Below, piece by piece: positions 31,115 to 40,310 of a stretch of 64,000 nucleotides of DNA. The stretch's first letter is position 1, and each line of letters opens with the position of its first letter. Location of the stretch: NCBI GenBank assembly GCA_035495555.1, contig DATJFQ010000047.1, positions 1 through 64,000 on the forward strand, read 5' to 3'. The notes beneath the pieces were generated by a model. It saw nothing but the letters and a program-made list of their open reading frames with translations. It ran no database searches and was not told the origin of the DNA. The translations under genes and the position numbers were made by a program. The DNA is from DATJFQ01 sp035495555. GTDB lineage: Bacteria; Acidobacteriota; Vicinamibacteria; Vicinamibacterales; 2-12-FULL-66-21.

Positions 31115-33931
31115 CTATCCTCCGAACTGCACGCGAACACCAATCTGCAGAAGCCGCGGATCCCCAACCGCCGTCGGCCGGCCGAACGAGGCCAACGGCT
31201 GCGATGGGTACGCGCCGCCGCCGAAATTGCCGTTCACGGTGACCACGTTCGTGTAATTCGTCAGATTGAACGCTTCGACGAATCCTTCCATCGACCAGCG
31301 TGGTCCGACGCTCCACTTCCGGCCCACGCGGAGGTCGAGGGTGAAGAAGTCCGGGCCTTTCCCCGCGTTGCGTGGGACGAACGCGCCGTCGACCACCGGA
31401 CGCGCGACCGTGCCCCACACGGTCGTCGAGCCGGATGTGATGTTGAGCGGCAGCGCCGAGTACACACGCATGGTTCCGCTGATCTCGAGATCCCGCAGCG
31501 GACGGCCCCAGGCGGTGTCCGTCCAGGCGCCTCGCGCCGTCGCCGACCCGCTCACCACGAGCCGGTGCCGATGATCGTCGTCCGAGCGGCCCCAGTCCTC
31601 GGAGAGGTCGAACGGATCGATTGGGGAGCTGAAAAAGAACTCGCCCACGTTCGACATCGCGCTCGAGAGCGTGTACGAAACGCGGTACTGACCCCACGTC
31701 GACGCGTGGCGCACGATCGAGACCTGCAGGCCCTTGTAGTCAGACGATGCGGCGGAGGAGTACTGATTGTTGTTGGCGTACACCCCGTTCGGGCGACATC
31801 CGTTGTTCCCGGCCACTGCCACGCACGCCGGCACATTCTGGTTCACCGAAACAATCAGGTGTCGCCCGCGCGTGTACTGAAGCGACGCCGCCGCCGTCGT
31901 CGCCGATCCCAGTTGCCGCTCGATCTCGATGCTCGCCTGCTGGGAATACGCATTCTGCAGGTCGGGCTGCATCGTGGTGAGATTCGGGAGCGTCACCGAT
32001 GGAACCGGCGCATCGAGGATCGCCGGGAACGCGGGAGCGCCGGACTGGCCCGGCGAGAGCGCAACGATCACCTGACGGAGCTGGCCGACGTCCGTCGTAT
32101 TTCCGGCCGAGAGCAGCGCGTTGGCCAGCGCGCGCAACGGCACCCGGTCGTAATACAGGCCCGCGCCGCCCCGCACGACCGTCGTGCCGGCCGCTGACGG
32201 CGACCACGCGAATCCGATTCGCGGCGCGACGTTGTTCGTGTCGGTCCGGATCGTGTCGAGCAACTGCAGGTCGTAGCGCAGGCCCGCGTTCAACGTGAAC
32301 GACGGAACGATCTTCCACTCGTCCTGGGCATACACGCCGAGGTTCGGATTCTTCTGCGCAACCGATGACGCGCCGAACGCCTGGGTGAAACCGGCGTTGT
32401 TGTACTCGCCTGCCAGGAACCGGTCGAGGGACGAAAACGTGTAGGCGCCCCGCGCGGCGCGCGGGAACGTGATGGAGTCGCGATTCCAGATCGCATCGGC
32501 GCCGACGCGCAGCGCATGCGAGCCCGCCTCGTGCGACAGATTGTCGACGAGTTCGACCATGGTGTTCGCCCGCTGCGTCGGTGACACCGATAAGGTGCCA
32601 AAGGATGCGACGCCGGCAATCGATACCGCAGGCCCGAGATCGTCCGGAGGCGCGGCAAGGCGGCTTCGCACGAGCTGGAACCGCGTCTCGTTCACGGTGC
32701 GAGACGACAGCGTCCCGGTGTTGCTGATCGACAGCACATGATCGCGGTTCGTGAGGCCCGCAGAGGCGCTTACATCGCTCAGTCCCCCGGCGCCGCGCGC
32801 GTTCGTCGAGTCGACGCCATAGAACAGATACCGCACACTGATCTGATCCCGCGGGCTGAGGACGTGATCCATCTTGACGAGCGCATTGGTCGTGTCGAGC
32901 GGATTGTCGTACGGTCCCGTCGAGATCCGTCCGGCGTACCCGGCCGTCGACAGCCGCGCGTTGATCGCCTCCACGGCAGCCGGATCAATCGTGACGAGCC
33001 CCGTCTGATCAAGGGTGCGCCGTTCGGCGTTCGCGAAGAAGAACGTCCGATTTCGCACGATCGGTCCGCCAAGGCTGCCGCCGACCTGCTGCTGATCCAT
33101 CGGCAACCGCGTGTGGGAAAGCGCGTTGGCCGCATCGAACCGCGAATCGCGGAAATAGCCGAACCCGTCGCCGGCCAGGTGATTCGTGCCGCTGCGCGTG
33201 ACGACGCTGAAGTAGCCGCCGAGTGCACGACCGAGCTGCGCCTGGCCGCCGGACGTGACGACCTGGAACTGATCGACCGCGTCCACGCTGATGGGCGTCC
33301 CGCTCAGCCCCGCCGCATCGTCGTTCGCGGAAAGCCCGTCGATGACGAAGTTGTTCGAGAAGTTCCGCTGGCTGCCGACCGAAACGCCGTCTCCCGGAAC
33401 TGCGGACGTCTCCGCGAAGAGCTGCGTGCTTCCCGTGTTCGTCGGCGATACGCCGGGCGCGAGCAGCGCGAGGTCCAGGAAGTTGCGCCCATTCAACGGC
33501 ACGCGGGCGACTTCGCTGCGGCCCACCGTCGCGGCAATCTGCGTTCGCGCGGTCTCCACCAGCGGCGTCTGGGCCGTGACGGTCACCGTCGTGTCGACGC
33601 TCGCAAGCGACAGCTTCAGCGGCAGCTCGTACGCGGAGCCTGCCGACAACGTCAGTGACCGGTGCACGTCGGCGAAGCCGGCGAGCTGCACGAGCAACTC
33701 GTAGGCCCCCACCTTCAAGTACGTGAAACGAAATCGCCCCTCGCGATCCGTCTCGGTGGTGCGCGTCGCATTGGTCTCGCGCTGACGGAGCGTCACCGTC
33801 GCTCCCGGCAGGACGCCGTTCTGGGGATCCACGACGCGTCCGCTGACGGACGCCGTGTCAATCGTCTCTTGCGCCCGCGCCGTTGCCGTCAGTAGCAACA
33901 GCAGCGCGAACGCGGACACACATTTCCGCAT
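31115..33931 (-). CDS. Oar-like TonB-dependent outer-membrane receptor
   Basis: 938 residues from ATG 33931 (GGGAG nine bases upstream; GTG 33937 is too close to it). The signal peptide is MRKCVSAFALLLLLTATARA. A carboxypeptidase regulatory-like domain (about 25-105, VSGRVVDPQNGVLPGATVTL) precedes a plug (about 115-260, VPLNGRNFLDLALLAPGVSP, NNFVIDGLSANDDAAG, FSVVTRSGTNHLAGD). The barrel ends in LLQIGVRVQF. It differs clearly from the receptor at 10675, so the two are not a recent duplication. It is co-directional with a Cys-rich exported protein 60 bp upstream, which hints at metal-related transport. Confidence 0.93.
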   Translation of the reverse strand: MRKCVSAFALLLLLTATARAQETIDTASVSGRVVDPQNGVLPGATVTLRQRETNATRTTETDREGRFRFTYLKVGAYELLVQLAGFADVHRSLTLSAGSAYELPLKLSLASVDTTVTVTAQTPLVETARTQIAATVGRSEVARVPLNGRNFLDLALLAPGVSPTNTGSTQLFAETSAVPGDGVSVGSQRNFSNNFVIDGLSANDDAAGLSGTPISVDAVDQFQVVTSGGQAQLGRALGGYFSVVTRSGTNHLAGDGFGYFRDSRFDAANALSHTRLPMDQQQVGGSLGGPIVRNRTFFFANAERRTLDQTGLVTIDPAAVEAINARLSTAGYAGRISTGPYDNPLDTTNALVKMDHVLSPRDQISVRYLFYGVDSTNARGAGGLSDVSASAGLTNRDHVLSISNTGTLSSRTVNETRFQLVRSRLAAPPDDLGPAVSIAGVASFGTLSVSPTQRANTMVELVDNLSHEAGSHALRVGADAIWNRDSITFPRAARGAYTFSSLDRFLAGEYNNAGFTQAFGASSVAQKNPNLGVYAQDEWKIVPSFTLNAGLRYDLQLLDTIRTDTNNVAPRIGFAWSPSAAGTTVVRGGAGLYYDRVPLRALANALLSAGNTTDVGQLRQVIVALSPGQSGAPAFPAILDAPVPSVTLPNLTTMQPDLQNAYSQQASIEIERQLGSATTAAASLQYTRGRHLIVSVNQNVPACVAVAGNNGCRPNGVYANNNQYSSAASSDYKGLQVSIVRHASTWGQYRVSYTLSSAMSNVGEFFFSSPIDPFDLSEDWGRSDDDHRHRLVVSGSATARGAWTDTAWGRPLRDLEISGTMRVYSALPLNITSGSTTVWGTVARPVVDGAFVPRNAGKGPDFFTLDLRVGRKWSVGPRWSMEGFVEAFNLTNYTNVVTVNGNFGGGAYPSQPLASFGRPTAVGDPRLLQIGVRVQFGG

Positions 33932-33994
33932 GACCACACACTCCCGCCGTACATGAACTTGATCTGGCGCCTGACGAACAGGCGCCGGAGAGCA

Positions 33995-34393
33995 TCACGC
34001 GAGGCGTTTGGGCGGCGGAGAAATCGGAGGAAGGCTGGTGAAAAGCCGCGCGGGAGAAGGAGGAAGATCTGCCGGTTCAGAGACGACCACCGGGGCCTGC
34101 ACGCCCGCCGGCGCCAACACGCCAACGAAACCGGGGATGAACGGCGTGCTGCCCTGGGTCGCGCAGGTCAGCCGGCATCCGACGGCCGGCGCTTCGCGCT
34201 TGTGCAACGGACACTGACCCGGCGGATGGCTTCCTGCGGGGCAGCAGTCGACTTCGCTGCGTTCCGACGAGGCGGCCGCAGACGACATCGTGCAGGCGGC
34301 GAGCGGTGCCGCACAGACCAACGTGAACTGCGCAAGCAGCATCACCAGCGCCCCCGCCGCGAACGATCGCCCCCGGCACCACATCGAAATCAT
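33995..34393 (-). CDS. Exported Cys/His-rich protein (DUF2946-like appearance)
   Basis: 132 residues. An N-terminal hydrophobic segment (about 10-30, FAAGALVMLLAQFTLVCAAP) looks like a signal or anchor. Seven Cys are present; the central CCPAGSHPPGQCPLHK and CRLTCA are likely metal ligands. The C-terminus is Pro-rich. Similar small proteins sit next to copper-handling or TonB receptor genes in other bacteria, which is a recollection and not a computed match. It is the first gene of a probable operon with the TonB receptor. TTACG/CGTAA repeats lie directly upstream. Confidence 0.6.
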   Translation of the reverse strand: MISMWCRGRSFAAGALVMLLAQFTLVCAAPLAACTMSSAAASSERSEVDCCPAGSHPPGQCPLHKREAPAVGCRLTCATQGSTPFIPGFVGVLAPAGVQAPVVVSEPADLPPSPARLFTSLPPISPPPKRLA

Positions 34394-34399
34394 TGTCAG

Positions 34400-34439
34400 C
34401 GTAATTTACGATGCACGCAAGCCGTTACGACGTGCGTAA
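34400..34439. promoter_or_regulatory. Operator-like array of CGTAA/TTACG half-sites
   Basis: CGTAA-N1-TTACG (34400-34410) and TTACG-N5-CGTAA (34425-34439) put four copies of one 5-mer, in two inverted pairs, within 40 bp immediately upstream of the Cys-rich exported protein gene. This is the arrangement of a dimer-binding regulatory site. The cognate regulator is not identifiable. Confidence 0.5.
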
Positions 34440-34566
34440 GGAGACCAGCCGTCCGGTTCCAGGGTACCGGCGGATTCCGGCCGCCTGGCGGCCGATTTCC
34501 CTTCGGTTGCGTGCATCCAGCCGCTGCCAGTGCACGAACTGTGACAAAGAGAGCGGCTCAGAATCC

Positions 34567-34616
34567 GATGTTCGATGTTCGATGTTCGATGCTCGATGCT
34601 CGATGTTCGATGTTCG
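34567..34616. repeat. Heptamer repeat family C (TTCGATG)
   Basis: Seven tandem copies of TTCGATG/CTCGATG in 50 bp, immediately downstream of the mscS-like stop codon. The unit sequence differs from families A and B, but the period is also seven. Confidence 0.95.
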
Positions 34617-34618
34617 GG

Positions 34619-35596
34619 TCATTTGGAGGCGCTCGCCGGGAGGGGGGAGTTCACTTGTCTGACTTCCAGCGGTGGAACCTCGACGATCGCGTACGTTCCC
34701 GACGCGATCCCGATGCGCGACTTGTCGAACTCCTCCAGGATGAAACGGCTCATCTGATCTTTGACGTCCCGGATGCCTTCGGTGCGCGTGACGAAACGGA
34801 CTGAGAGTTCAACCCAGTTGTCGGTGATCCGCCAGTACACTTTCGGCTTTACGCTCGCGGCTTTCATGAAGTACCGCCGCTGCAGTTCACGCATCGCGTC
34901 TTCCGGGAGGTCGCTGTCGCCGAGCGCGCAGTGCTCCGCCGCGGCAAGCAGGATCTGTTCGGCGCGCCGGCGATCGTCCTTGTAGCTGACGGGGATGTGC
35001 ATCTCCTCCCAGATGAACGGAAAATCGCGCGAGTAGTTGTAGACCGCCTCGTCGAAGATCATCGCGTTCGAGACGCTGACGATGCGTCCGCTGTACTGGC
35101 GCGCTTCGACCCACATGCCGGGGCTCTCGGACTGCTCCGCCGGCGGCTGCCCCATCTCCATGATCGTGGTCTGGATGAACCCGATGCGGATGACATCGCC
35201 GCGGACGCCGCCCATCTTGATCCGATCGCCGACGTTGAACATCGCGCCGCGCAGGATCAACAGGTAGCCGGCGGCGGATGTGACGACGCGCTGCAGCGCA
35301 AACGCCAGGCCGGCCGAAAACAACCCGAGCGCCGCCGTCGCGCGCGCCGGATTATCGAACCAGATGGAGACGACGCCGATCAGGGTGACGATGAGCGCCG
35401 CGATGCTGACGAACTGGCGGGACCAGAAAGCTGCCGAGGTGTCGTGCGGCACCGCCTTGCGGATCGTCCACCGCACGAGGTGGGTGACCGTCCAGAGCAC
35501 CGCGAGGAACAGGATCGTGAACAGCAGCTTGCGGCCGTTCGCGGCGTTGATCCCGATCAGCTTGATCCCGAAAATCTCGACGGCAACGACCGACAC
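34619..35596 (-). CDS. MscS-family mechanosensitive channel
   Basis: 325 residues. Three transmembrane helices (about 22-42, 62-82, 88-115) precede the MscS pore-lining segment GLFSAGLAFALQRVVTSAAGYLLIL. The beta domain has FNVGDRIKMGGVRGDVIRIGFIQTTI. The remaining domain is cytoplasmic and larger than average. It should gate under membrane tension to release solutes. The GTG at 35596 is the longest start; no Shine-Dalgarno sequence stands out. A family-B repeat separates it from the L,D-transpeptidase-like gene upstream. Confidence 0.9.
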   Translation of the reverse strand: MSVVAVEIFGIKLIGINAANGRKLLFTILFLAVLWTVTHLVRWTIRKAVPHDTSAAFWSRQFVSIAALIVTLIGVVSIWFDNPARATAALGLFSAGLAFALQRVVTSAAGYLLILRGAMFNVGDRIKMGGVRGDVIRIGFIQTTIMEMGQPPAEQSESPGMWVEARQYSGRIVSVSNAMIFDEAVYNYSRDFPFIWEEMHIPVSYKDDRRRAEQILLAAAEHCALGDSDLPEDAMRELQRRYFMKAASVKPKVYWRITDNWVELSVRFVTRTEGIRDVKDQMSRFILEEFDKSRIGIASGTYAIVEVPPLEVRQVNSPLPASASK

Positions 35597-35635
35597 ACGC
35601 GCGAAGAAGCGAACCGCGTGCCGCCCTGATCAAAT

Positions 35636-35688
35636 TGGGACTAGGGCGTTGGGAGTTGGGAATTGGGAGCTAGGAACCGGGAGTTCCG
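35636..35688. repeat. Family-B heptamer array with degenerate units
   Basis: GTTGGGAGTTGGGAATTGGGAG-type units with base changes, overlapping the stop codon of the L,D-transpeptidase-like gene by about 19 bp. Confidence 0.85.
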
Positions 35689-36344
35689 TAAGCGAACACC
35701 AGCCCGCCGCCTTTGACAGCGTCGATGAGCGGCTGTGCAATCTCCGGCCGAACAGCCGGGCAGCCCAGGCTGCGGCCGAGATAACCTTGTGCGCGAGCGG
35801 TGACGGGGTTCACATACGGCGCGCCATGGATGACGATCGCCCGCGCGCGCGCGGAGTCGTTCACGCCAGGAGTGAGACCATCGAGGCGCAGCGAATAACC
35901 GTTGTGCCCTTCGTAGGCTTCCGCAGTTTTGAACAGCCCGAGGCTCGACATGTTGCTGTCGGGCATGTTGGAAAACGACGTCGCCATCGTCTTTCCGCTG
36001 CCGCGCCCATGGGCGACCCATTCATCGAAGAGCAGCGCGTGGGAGCGAAGGTCGTAGACCCACATCCTTTTCTCGGTCGACGGACGGGTGTAATCGATGA
36101 CGGTCAGGGTGGCGGGCGAGCTGACCTGTCCTTTCGCGACCGCGGCTGAGGCTGCATCCAGCGCGGTTGCGAACACGTGCGGATCGATGTCGCCAAGCGT
36201 CGCTGACTCCCAGTCCTCGACGTTCAGGTCCGGAGCCGCTTCGGTTCGGGTGGACGCAGTCGCGGCGCGCGCCATGCCGAGCGCAGGAGAGGACAACAGG
36301 GCCACAGCGGCCGCCGCCGCAGCCAACAGGCTGGCTTTTTTCAT
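35670..36344 (-). CDS. Exported murein L,D-transpeptidase catalytic domain protein
   Basis: 224 residues with signal peptide MKKASLLAAAAAAVALLSS and ALGMARA. The mature part contains VYDLRSHALLFDEWVAHGRGSG, IVIHGAPYVNP and LGRSLGCPAVRPE, the His and Cys of a YkuD-like (PF13645) active site. A role in cell-wall cross-linking or peptide trimming is likely. Its last codons run into a family-B repeat, so the C-terminal tail (YGTPGS) may be recent. The AMIN-domain gene precedes it by about 70 bp in the same direction. Confidence 0.88.
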   Translation of the reverse strand: MKKASLLAAAAAAVALLSSPALGMARAATASTRTEAAPDLNVEDWESATLGDIDPHVFATALDAASAAVAKGQVSSPATLTVIDYTRPSTEKRMWVYDLRSHALLFDEWVAHGRGSGKTMATSFSNMPDSNMSSLGLFKTAEAYEGHNGYSLRLDGLTPGVNDSARARAIVIHGAPYVNPVTARAQGYLGRSLGCPAVRPEIAQPLIDAVKGGGLVFAYGTPGS

Positions 36345-36411
36345 TTGGTTTGTCGTGGGTACGGGACCGAACGCCCCGTGATGTTCCTATTTTACCAGCC
36401 GACTTTGCCGC

Positions 36412-37314
36412 TCACAAGCTCTTGCGTGCGGGGTTTCCAAGCTCGGCCTCAGCGCGGTCGAGCATCAACAGAGCGCCGGCGGCCGCTGATGAGGCGTTCG
36501 GGGAGATGTCACCCGACAGATCTGACGACAGGCCGAGTGCAGTCGAGGCAAAGCCAATCACGCTCTTGAGGAGATCGTGAGCCTCCTGCACGGCACGCGG
36601 GGGCCTTGCTCCATCGAGCGTTCCACGAAACGCGGTCAACTGTGATTGCGCCGTCGCCATACGGTCCACCGCCGGAATCCTGCGCGCATCGAGATCGTGC
36701 AGCACCTCGCGCAGGACGTCCAGCCGCGAGAGCGCCGGCTCGATGAGAGCCAGATACCGGCGAGTGGCGGGATCCCGCGGAACGAGACGAGCGGGTGGAG
36801 ACGAGGGCTGCGACGCGGGAGAGGCGCGTTCGGGTCCAAGAGCGGAGGGCTGCGGCGTGTGAGGCGCACTCTGCGCGGCGGGCGGCGCCCCGCTGGAGCC
36901 GCGAGGATCGACGCGCGACGCGACCGACGTCAGCGCGATCTCCAGGTGGCCGTTCGCTCGTTGCGACGAATCGAGCGAATACCTGCAGGGTGCCGAGAGA
37001 TCGATGACGACACGCGTGACCTTCGGGGCAACGCTGTTGAGCGCGGCGCGCACGCTCGTCACCAGCCCATCGTCTCCGCGGACCCTCAGCGTCCGTGAGG
37101 AGACACCGTCGAAATCAAGGTAGAGGCGATAGGGGTCCTTCAACGTGCCGACGCGCGGCGCCGGCAGCGGTCCGGTGGCATCGATGACAATCAGCGGCCC
37201 CTGACGGATCGCCACCGTCGAAATCGCGAGCGCCGGCGTCGCGTGCGGCGCCGGCACTTGACCTCCGGTCGTCAGCACGGCGTTGAACAGCGCAGCAGCG
37301 AGCATCCCATGCAT
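36412..37314 (-). CDS. Exported AMIN-domain protein
   Basis: About 300 residues from ATG 37314 (MHGMLAAALFNAVLTTGGQV as signal; the longer frame begins at 37359). An AMIN-like domain (about 30-135) has PYRLYLDFDGVSSRTLRV, VTRVVIDLSAPCRY and HLEIAL. These domains localise amidases and secretin-associated proteins by binding peptidoglycan. A Pro/Ser-rich linker (about 140-180) leads to a helical domain of about 120 residues that I do not recognise. No enzyme domain is attached. Position next to an L,D-transpeptidase-like gene fits an envelope role. Confidence 0.72.
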   Translation of the reverse strand: MHGMLAAALFNAVLTTGGQVPAPHATPALAISTVAIRQGPLIVIDATGPLPAPRVGTLKDPYRLYLDFDGVSSRTLRVRGDDGLVTSVRAALNSVAPKVTRVVIDLSAPCRYSLDSSQRANGHLEIALTSVASRVDPRGSSGAPPAAQSAPHTPQPSALGPERASPASQPSSPPARLVPRDPATRRYLALIEPALSRLDVLREVLHDLDARRIPAVDRMATAQSQLTAFRGTLDGARPPRAVQEAHDLLKSVIGFASTALGLSSDLSGDISPNASSAAAGALLMLDRAEAELGNPARKSL

Positions 37315-37404
37315 GAGGTCGACGGCGGCTACTATCCCATGCCGCTCTCCGGCGCGCAATCGGTTGATCCATAATGCGGCGCGGCCCCCCGGTATTGATC
37401 AACT

Positions 37405-40101
37405 ATGCCCGACGATCCAGACGAGACTCGCCTCTCGGGCGGAGCCGACGAGACGGGGGCCGTGACTCCGGTGGCCGCGGCTGCTGGCGGGCGGGACGCG
37501 CTGGTGCCCGGCACAGTTTTCCACGGCCGCTATCGCATCGCGGGATTTCTGGGACGCGGCGGAATGGGATCGGTCTACCGCGTGTGGGATACCGAGCTCG
37601 GCGTCGACGTCGCGCTCAAAATCGTGCGTCCGGACCTCACCGCCGATCCGGAATCCGCGCGCGATTTCGATCGGCGTTTCAAGCAGGAACTGCTGCTCGC
37701 ACGGCAGGTCTCTCACCGCAACGTCCTGCGGATCCACGATCTCGGCGATGCGGACGGCGTCAAGTACATCACGATGTCGTTCGTGGACGGGGCCGATCTC
37801 GCGGCCCTGCTTCGCGACGGGCGCATGCCGTTCGACCGCGCGCGCCGCCTCGGACGCCAGCTCGCGTCGGGGCTTGCGGCCGCCCACGATGCCGGCATCG
37901 TGCACCGCGATCTGAAGCCGCAGAACATCCTCATCGGTCCCCACGATCAGCTCTACATCTCGGATTTCGGGCTCGCGAAGTCGCTGGAGGCGACTGCCGC
38001 CGCCCTGACCCGTCCCGGAGAATTCCTTGGCACCCCGCGCTACATCGCTCCCGAGCAGGTCGAGGGTGGCGTCGTCGATCACCGGGTGGATCTGTACGCC
38101 GTCGGCCTGATCCTCTACGAGATGCTGACCGGTGACACTCCGTTCGACGCGCCGTCGGCCATCGAACTGATGATGAAGCGCGTTCGGGAGCGGCCAAAAT
38201 CGCCGCGCGCGCTCCTGCCGGAGGTTCCGGAGGATCTCGACCGCGTCGTCATGCGCTGTCTCGAACGGGATCCCGCAGCGCGCTACGCGGACGCGCACGA
38301 AATCGAAGCCGATCTCGGCGGCCCCGCGTCGACCAGAGTTCGATCGACGCCAGCGGCGCCGGAGCGGATTGCCGTTCGCTCTTCACGACGGAGGCAGTAC
38401 GCCGTCCCGGCTTTCGCAGCAGCGCTCGCGCTCGTGGCGCTGATTGCCGTCCCCATCGTGCGCCGGACGCGCGGGACCGCCGCACCCGCAACGGCGGCCG
38501 GCGCTCCGGCGGCCGCCGCGCAGACACGGATTGCGGTGCTGCCGTTCAAGACGGTCGGCGATGCGCCGGCGCTCGAATCCGCAGCGGCCGGCATCGACGA
38601 GTCGCTCAGCTCGAAGCTGTTCGCGGTGAAGAATCTCGCCGTCGCCGGCGATGCGGCCGTCCAGCGCGCGTCCCGGAAGACGTCGCTCGTCGATATCGGG
38701 AAGGATCTCGGCGCGAACCTGCTCGTCACCGGATCCATCCAGGGCAGCGCCGACAGAATTCGCGTCACGGCGCACCTGCAGGACGTCGCGGCGAACCGTG
38801 AGATCTGGTCGCAGGAATTCTCCGGCGTCGAGGCAGACCTGCTCACGCTCGAAGACAGACTCTTCACCGCCCTGGTCGGGCAGCTTCGCGTCAAGCTGAC
38901 GGACGCCGAGACAGCACGAACCATCGCGCACCCGACCGAGAACATCGACGCGTACGCCGCGTACCTGCGGGGCCGGCGGGCAATGCGAGGCGAGCAGAAC
39001 GTCGTCAACGTGCAGGCGGCGATCGACGCCTACAAAGAGGCGCTCGCGCACGACCCGTCGTTCGCCCTTGCCTACGCCGGCATCGCGGACAGCTCGCTGC
39101 GGATGTATCGGGCGACACGGGAGCCGCACTGGGCGGCCGAAGCGCTCTCGGCCGCTCAGCAGGCCGAATCGCTGGACGACAAGCTCGTCGAAGTGCACGT
39201 CGCGCTCGGCAACGTTTATCAGGCCACCGGCCGCACGGCAGAGTCGATCGTCGAACTGAAGAAGGCCACGGAGCTGGCGCCGAATTCAGACGACGCGTAC
39301 CGGCGGCTGGGACGGGCGTTTCTTTCGGCCGGACGCCCGCAGGATGCAATCGACGCGTACCGCAACGCGGTCGACGTCAACCCGTACCACTGGGTGAACA
39401 GCGACACGCTCGGCGCCGCGTATCTGCAGCTCGGGAAATATCCGGAGGCCGCTGCCGCGTTTCAACGCGTCATCCAGCTCGCGCCCGACAACGTGAACGG
39501 CTACAACGACCTCGGAGCGCTGTATCTTCGGACCGCGGAGTACGACAAGGCGCTCGATGCGTTTCAGCACGCGCTGAAGCTGCAGCCGATTCCCAACACC
39601 TACACGAATCTCGGGATTACCTACGCGTATGCCGGCCGCTTTGCCGAGGCGGTGCCCATGTTCGAGAAGGCGGCGGACATGCAGCCCAATGCGGAGAACT
39701 ACGTTGGCAATCTCGCCGACGGGTATCGCTGGGCAGGCGAGCGCGACCAGGCGCGGGCCGCGTACGACAAAGCGATAGGCCTTGCGCTGAAGGCGATTCA
39801 GGTGAATCCGCGCGATGCGGCCACGCGCGGTAATCTCGCGCTCTACTACGCGAAGCGGGGCGACACCGCCACCGCGCAGCGATTCATGAAGGAAGCGCGC
39901 GCGATCGATCCGAAGAGCGTCGATCTCCTGTACAACGAGGCGGTGCTGTCGGCGCTCGTCGGCGACAAGGACGGGGCGTTCGCCGATCTCGGGAAAGCGC
40001 TGGAAGCGGGGCTCCCCCTGTCGTCAATCGAGACCGACCCCGACATGCGGAGTCTCCGCAGCGATCCGCGGTTTGCGGCGCTCAAATCGCGCACGCAGTG
40101 A
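37405..40101 (+). CDS. Ser/Thr protein kinase with TolB-like and TPR domains
   Basis: 898 residues. A Hanks-type kinase domain (about 42-310) has the P-loop LGRGGMGSVY, VALKIV, catalytic HRDLKPQN (H167-R168-D169), DFGLA and GTPRYIAPEQ. One transmembrane helix follows (about 333-355, YAVPAFAAALALVALIAVP). The outer part begins with a TolB/adenylyl-cyclase-associated segment (IAVLPFKTVGD, LVTGSIQGSADRIRVTAHL) and continues as about ten TPRs (from residue 510). All catalytic residues are intact. The layout parallels the winged-helix/TPR protein at 23998, with the kinase replacing the DNA-binding domain. Confidence 0.94.
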   Translation: MPDDPDETRLSGGADETGAVTPVAAAAGGRDALVPGTVFHGRYRIAGFLGRGGMGSVYRVWDTELGVDVALKIVRPDLTADPESARDFDRRFKQELLLARQVSHRNVLRIHDLGDADGVKYITMSFVDGADLAALLRDGRMPFDRARRLGRQLASGLAAAHDAGIVHRDLKPQNILIGPHDQLYISDFGLAKSLEATAAALTRPGEFLGTPRYIAPEQVEGGVVDHRVDLYAVGLILYEMLTGDTPFDAPSAIELMMKRVRERPKSPRALLPEVPEDLDRVVMRCLERDPAARYADAHEIEADLGGPASTRVRSTPAAPERIAVRSSRRRQYAVPAFAAALALVALIAVPIVRRTRGTAAPATAAGAPAAAAQTRIAVLPFKTVGDAPALESAAAGIDESLSSKLFAVKNLAVAGDAAVQRASRKTSLVDIGKDLGANLLVTGSIQGSADRIRVTAHLQDVAANREIWSQEFSGVEADLLTLEDRLFTALVGQLRVKLTDAETARTIAHPTENIDAYAAYLRGRRAMRGEQNVVNVQAAIDAYKEALAHDPSFALAYAGIADSSLRMYRATREPHWAAEALSAAQQAESLDDKLVEVHVALGNVYQATGRTAESIVELKKATELAPNSDDAYRRLGRAFLSAGRPQDAIDAYRNAVDVNPYHWVNSDTLGAAYLQLGKYPEAAAAFQRVIQLAPDNVNGYNDLGALYLRTAEYDKALDAFQHALKLQPIPNTYTNLGITYAYAGRFAEAVPMFEKAADMQPNAENYVGNLADGYRWAGERDQARAAYDKAIGLALKAIQVNPRDAATRGNLALYYAKRGDTATAQRFMKEARAIDPKSVDLLYNEAVLSALVGDKDGAFADLGKALEAGLPLSSIETDPDMRSLRSDPRFAALKSRTQ

Positions 40102-40253
40102 GCGCGCGGGGCGCGGCGTGCGGGGCGCGGGTTGCGGGAGGGTCGCCGCGGAATGGGCGCGGCGTGCGGAGCGGCGGAAGCGGCGCGCGGAGGGCGATGC
40201 GCGGCGCGCGGTGACCGAACGTGGCGGGGCGAGGGGAGGCGACCTGACGTTCA
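40102..40253. repeat. GC-only low-complexity spacer
   Basis: About 110 bp of irregular GCGGGGCGCGG-type sequence, with no clean period but resembling an eroded family-A array. No gene is seen. Confidence 0.5.
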
Positions 40254-40293
40254 ACGACCAACTATTCGAGCCTCGTCTCGAATAGTTGGTCGT
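40254..40293. terminator. Perfect 17-bp hairpin between convergent genes
   Basis: ACGACCAACTATTCGAG (40254-40270) pairs fully with CTCGAATAGTTGGTCGT (40277-40293) around the loop CCTCGT. Its AT content contrasts with the surroundings. It lies between the kinase-TPR gene and the convergent exported-protein gene and works equally on both strands, so a bidirectional terminator is the simplest role. T tracts are lacking. Confidence 0.75.
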
Positions 40294-40310
40294 CGATCAA
40301 TACAACGACG

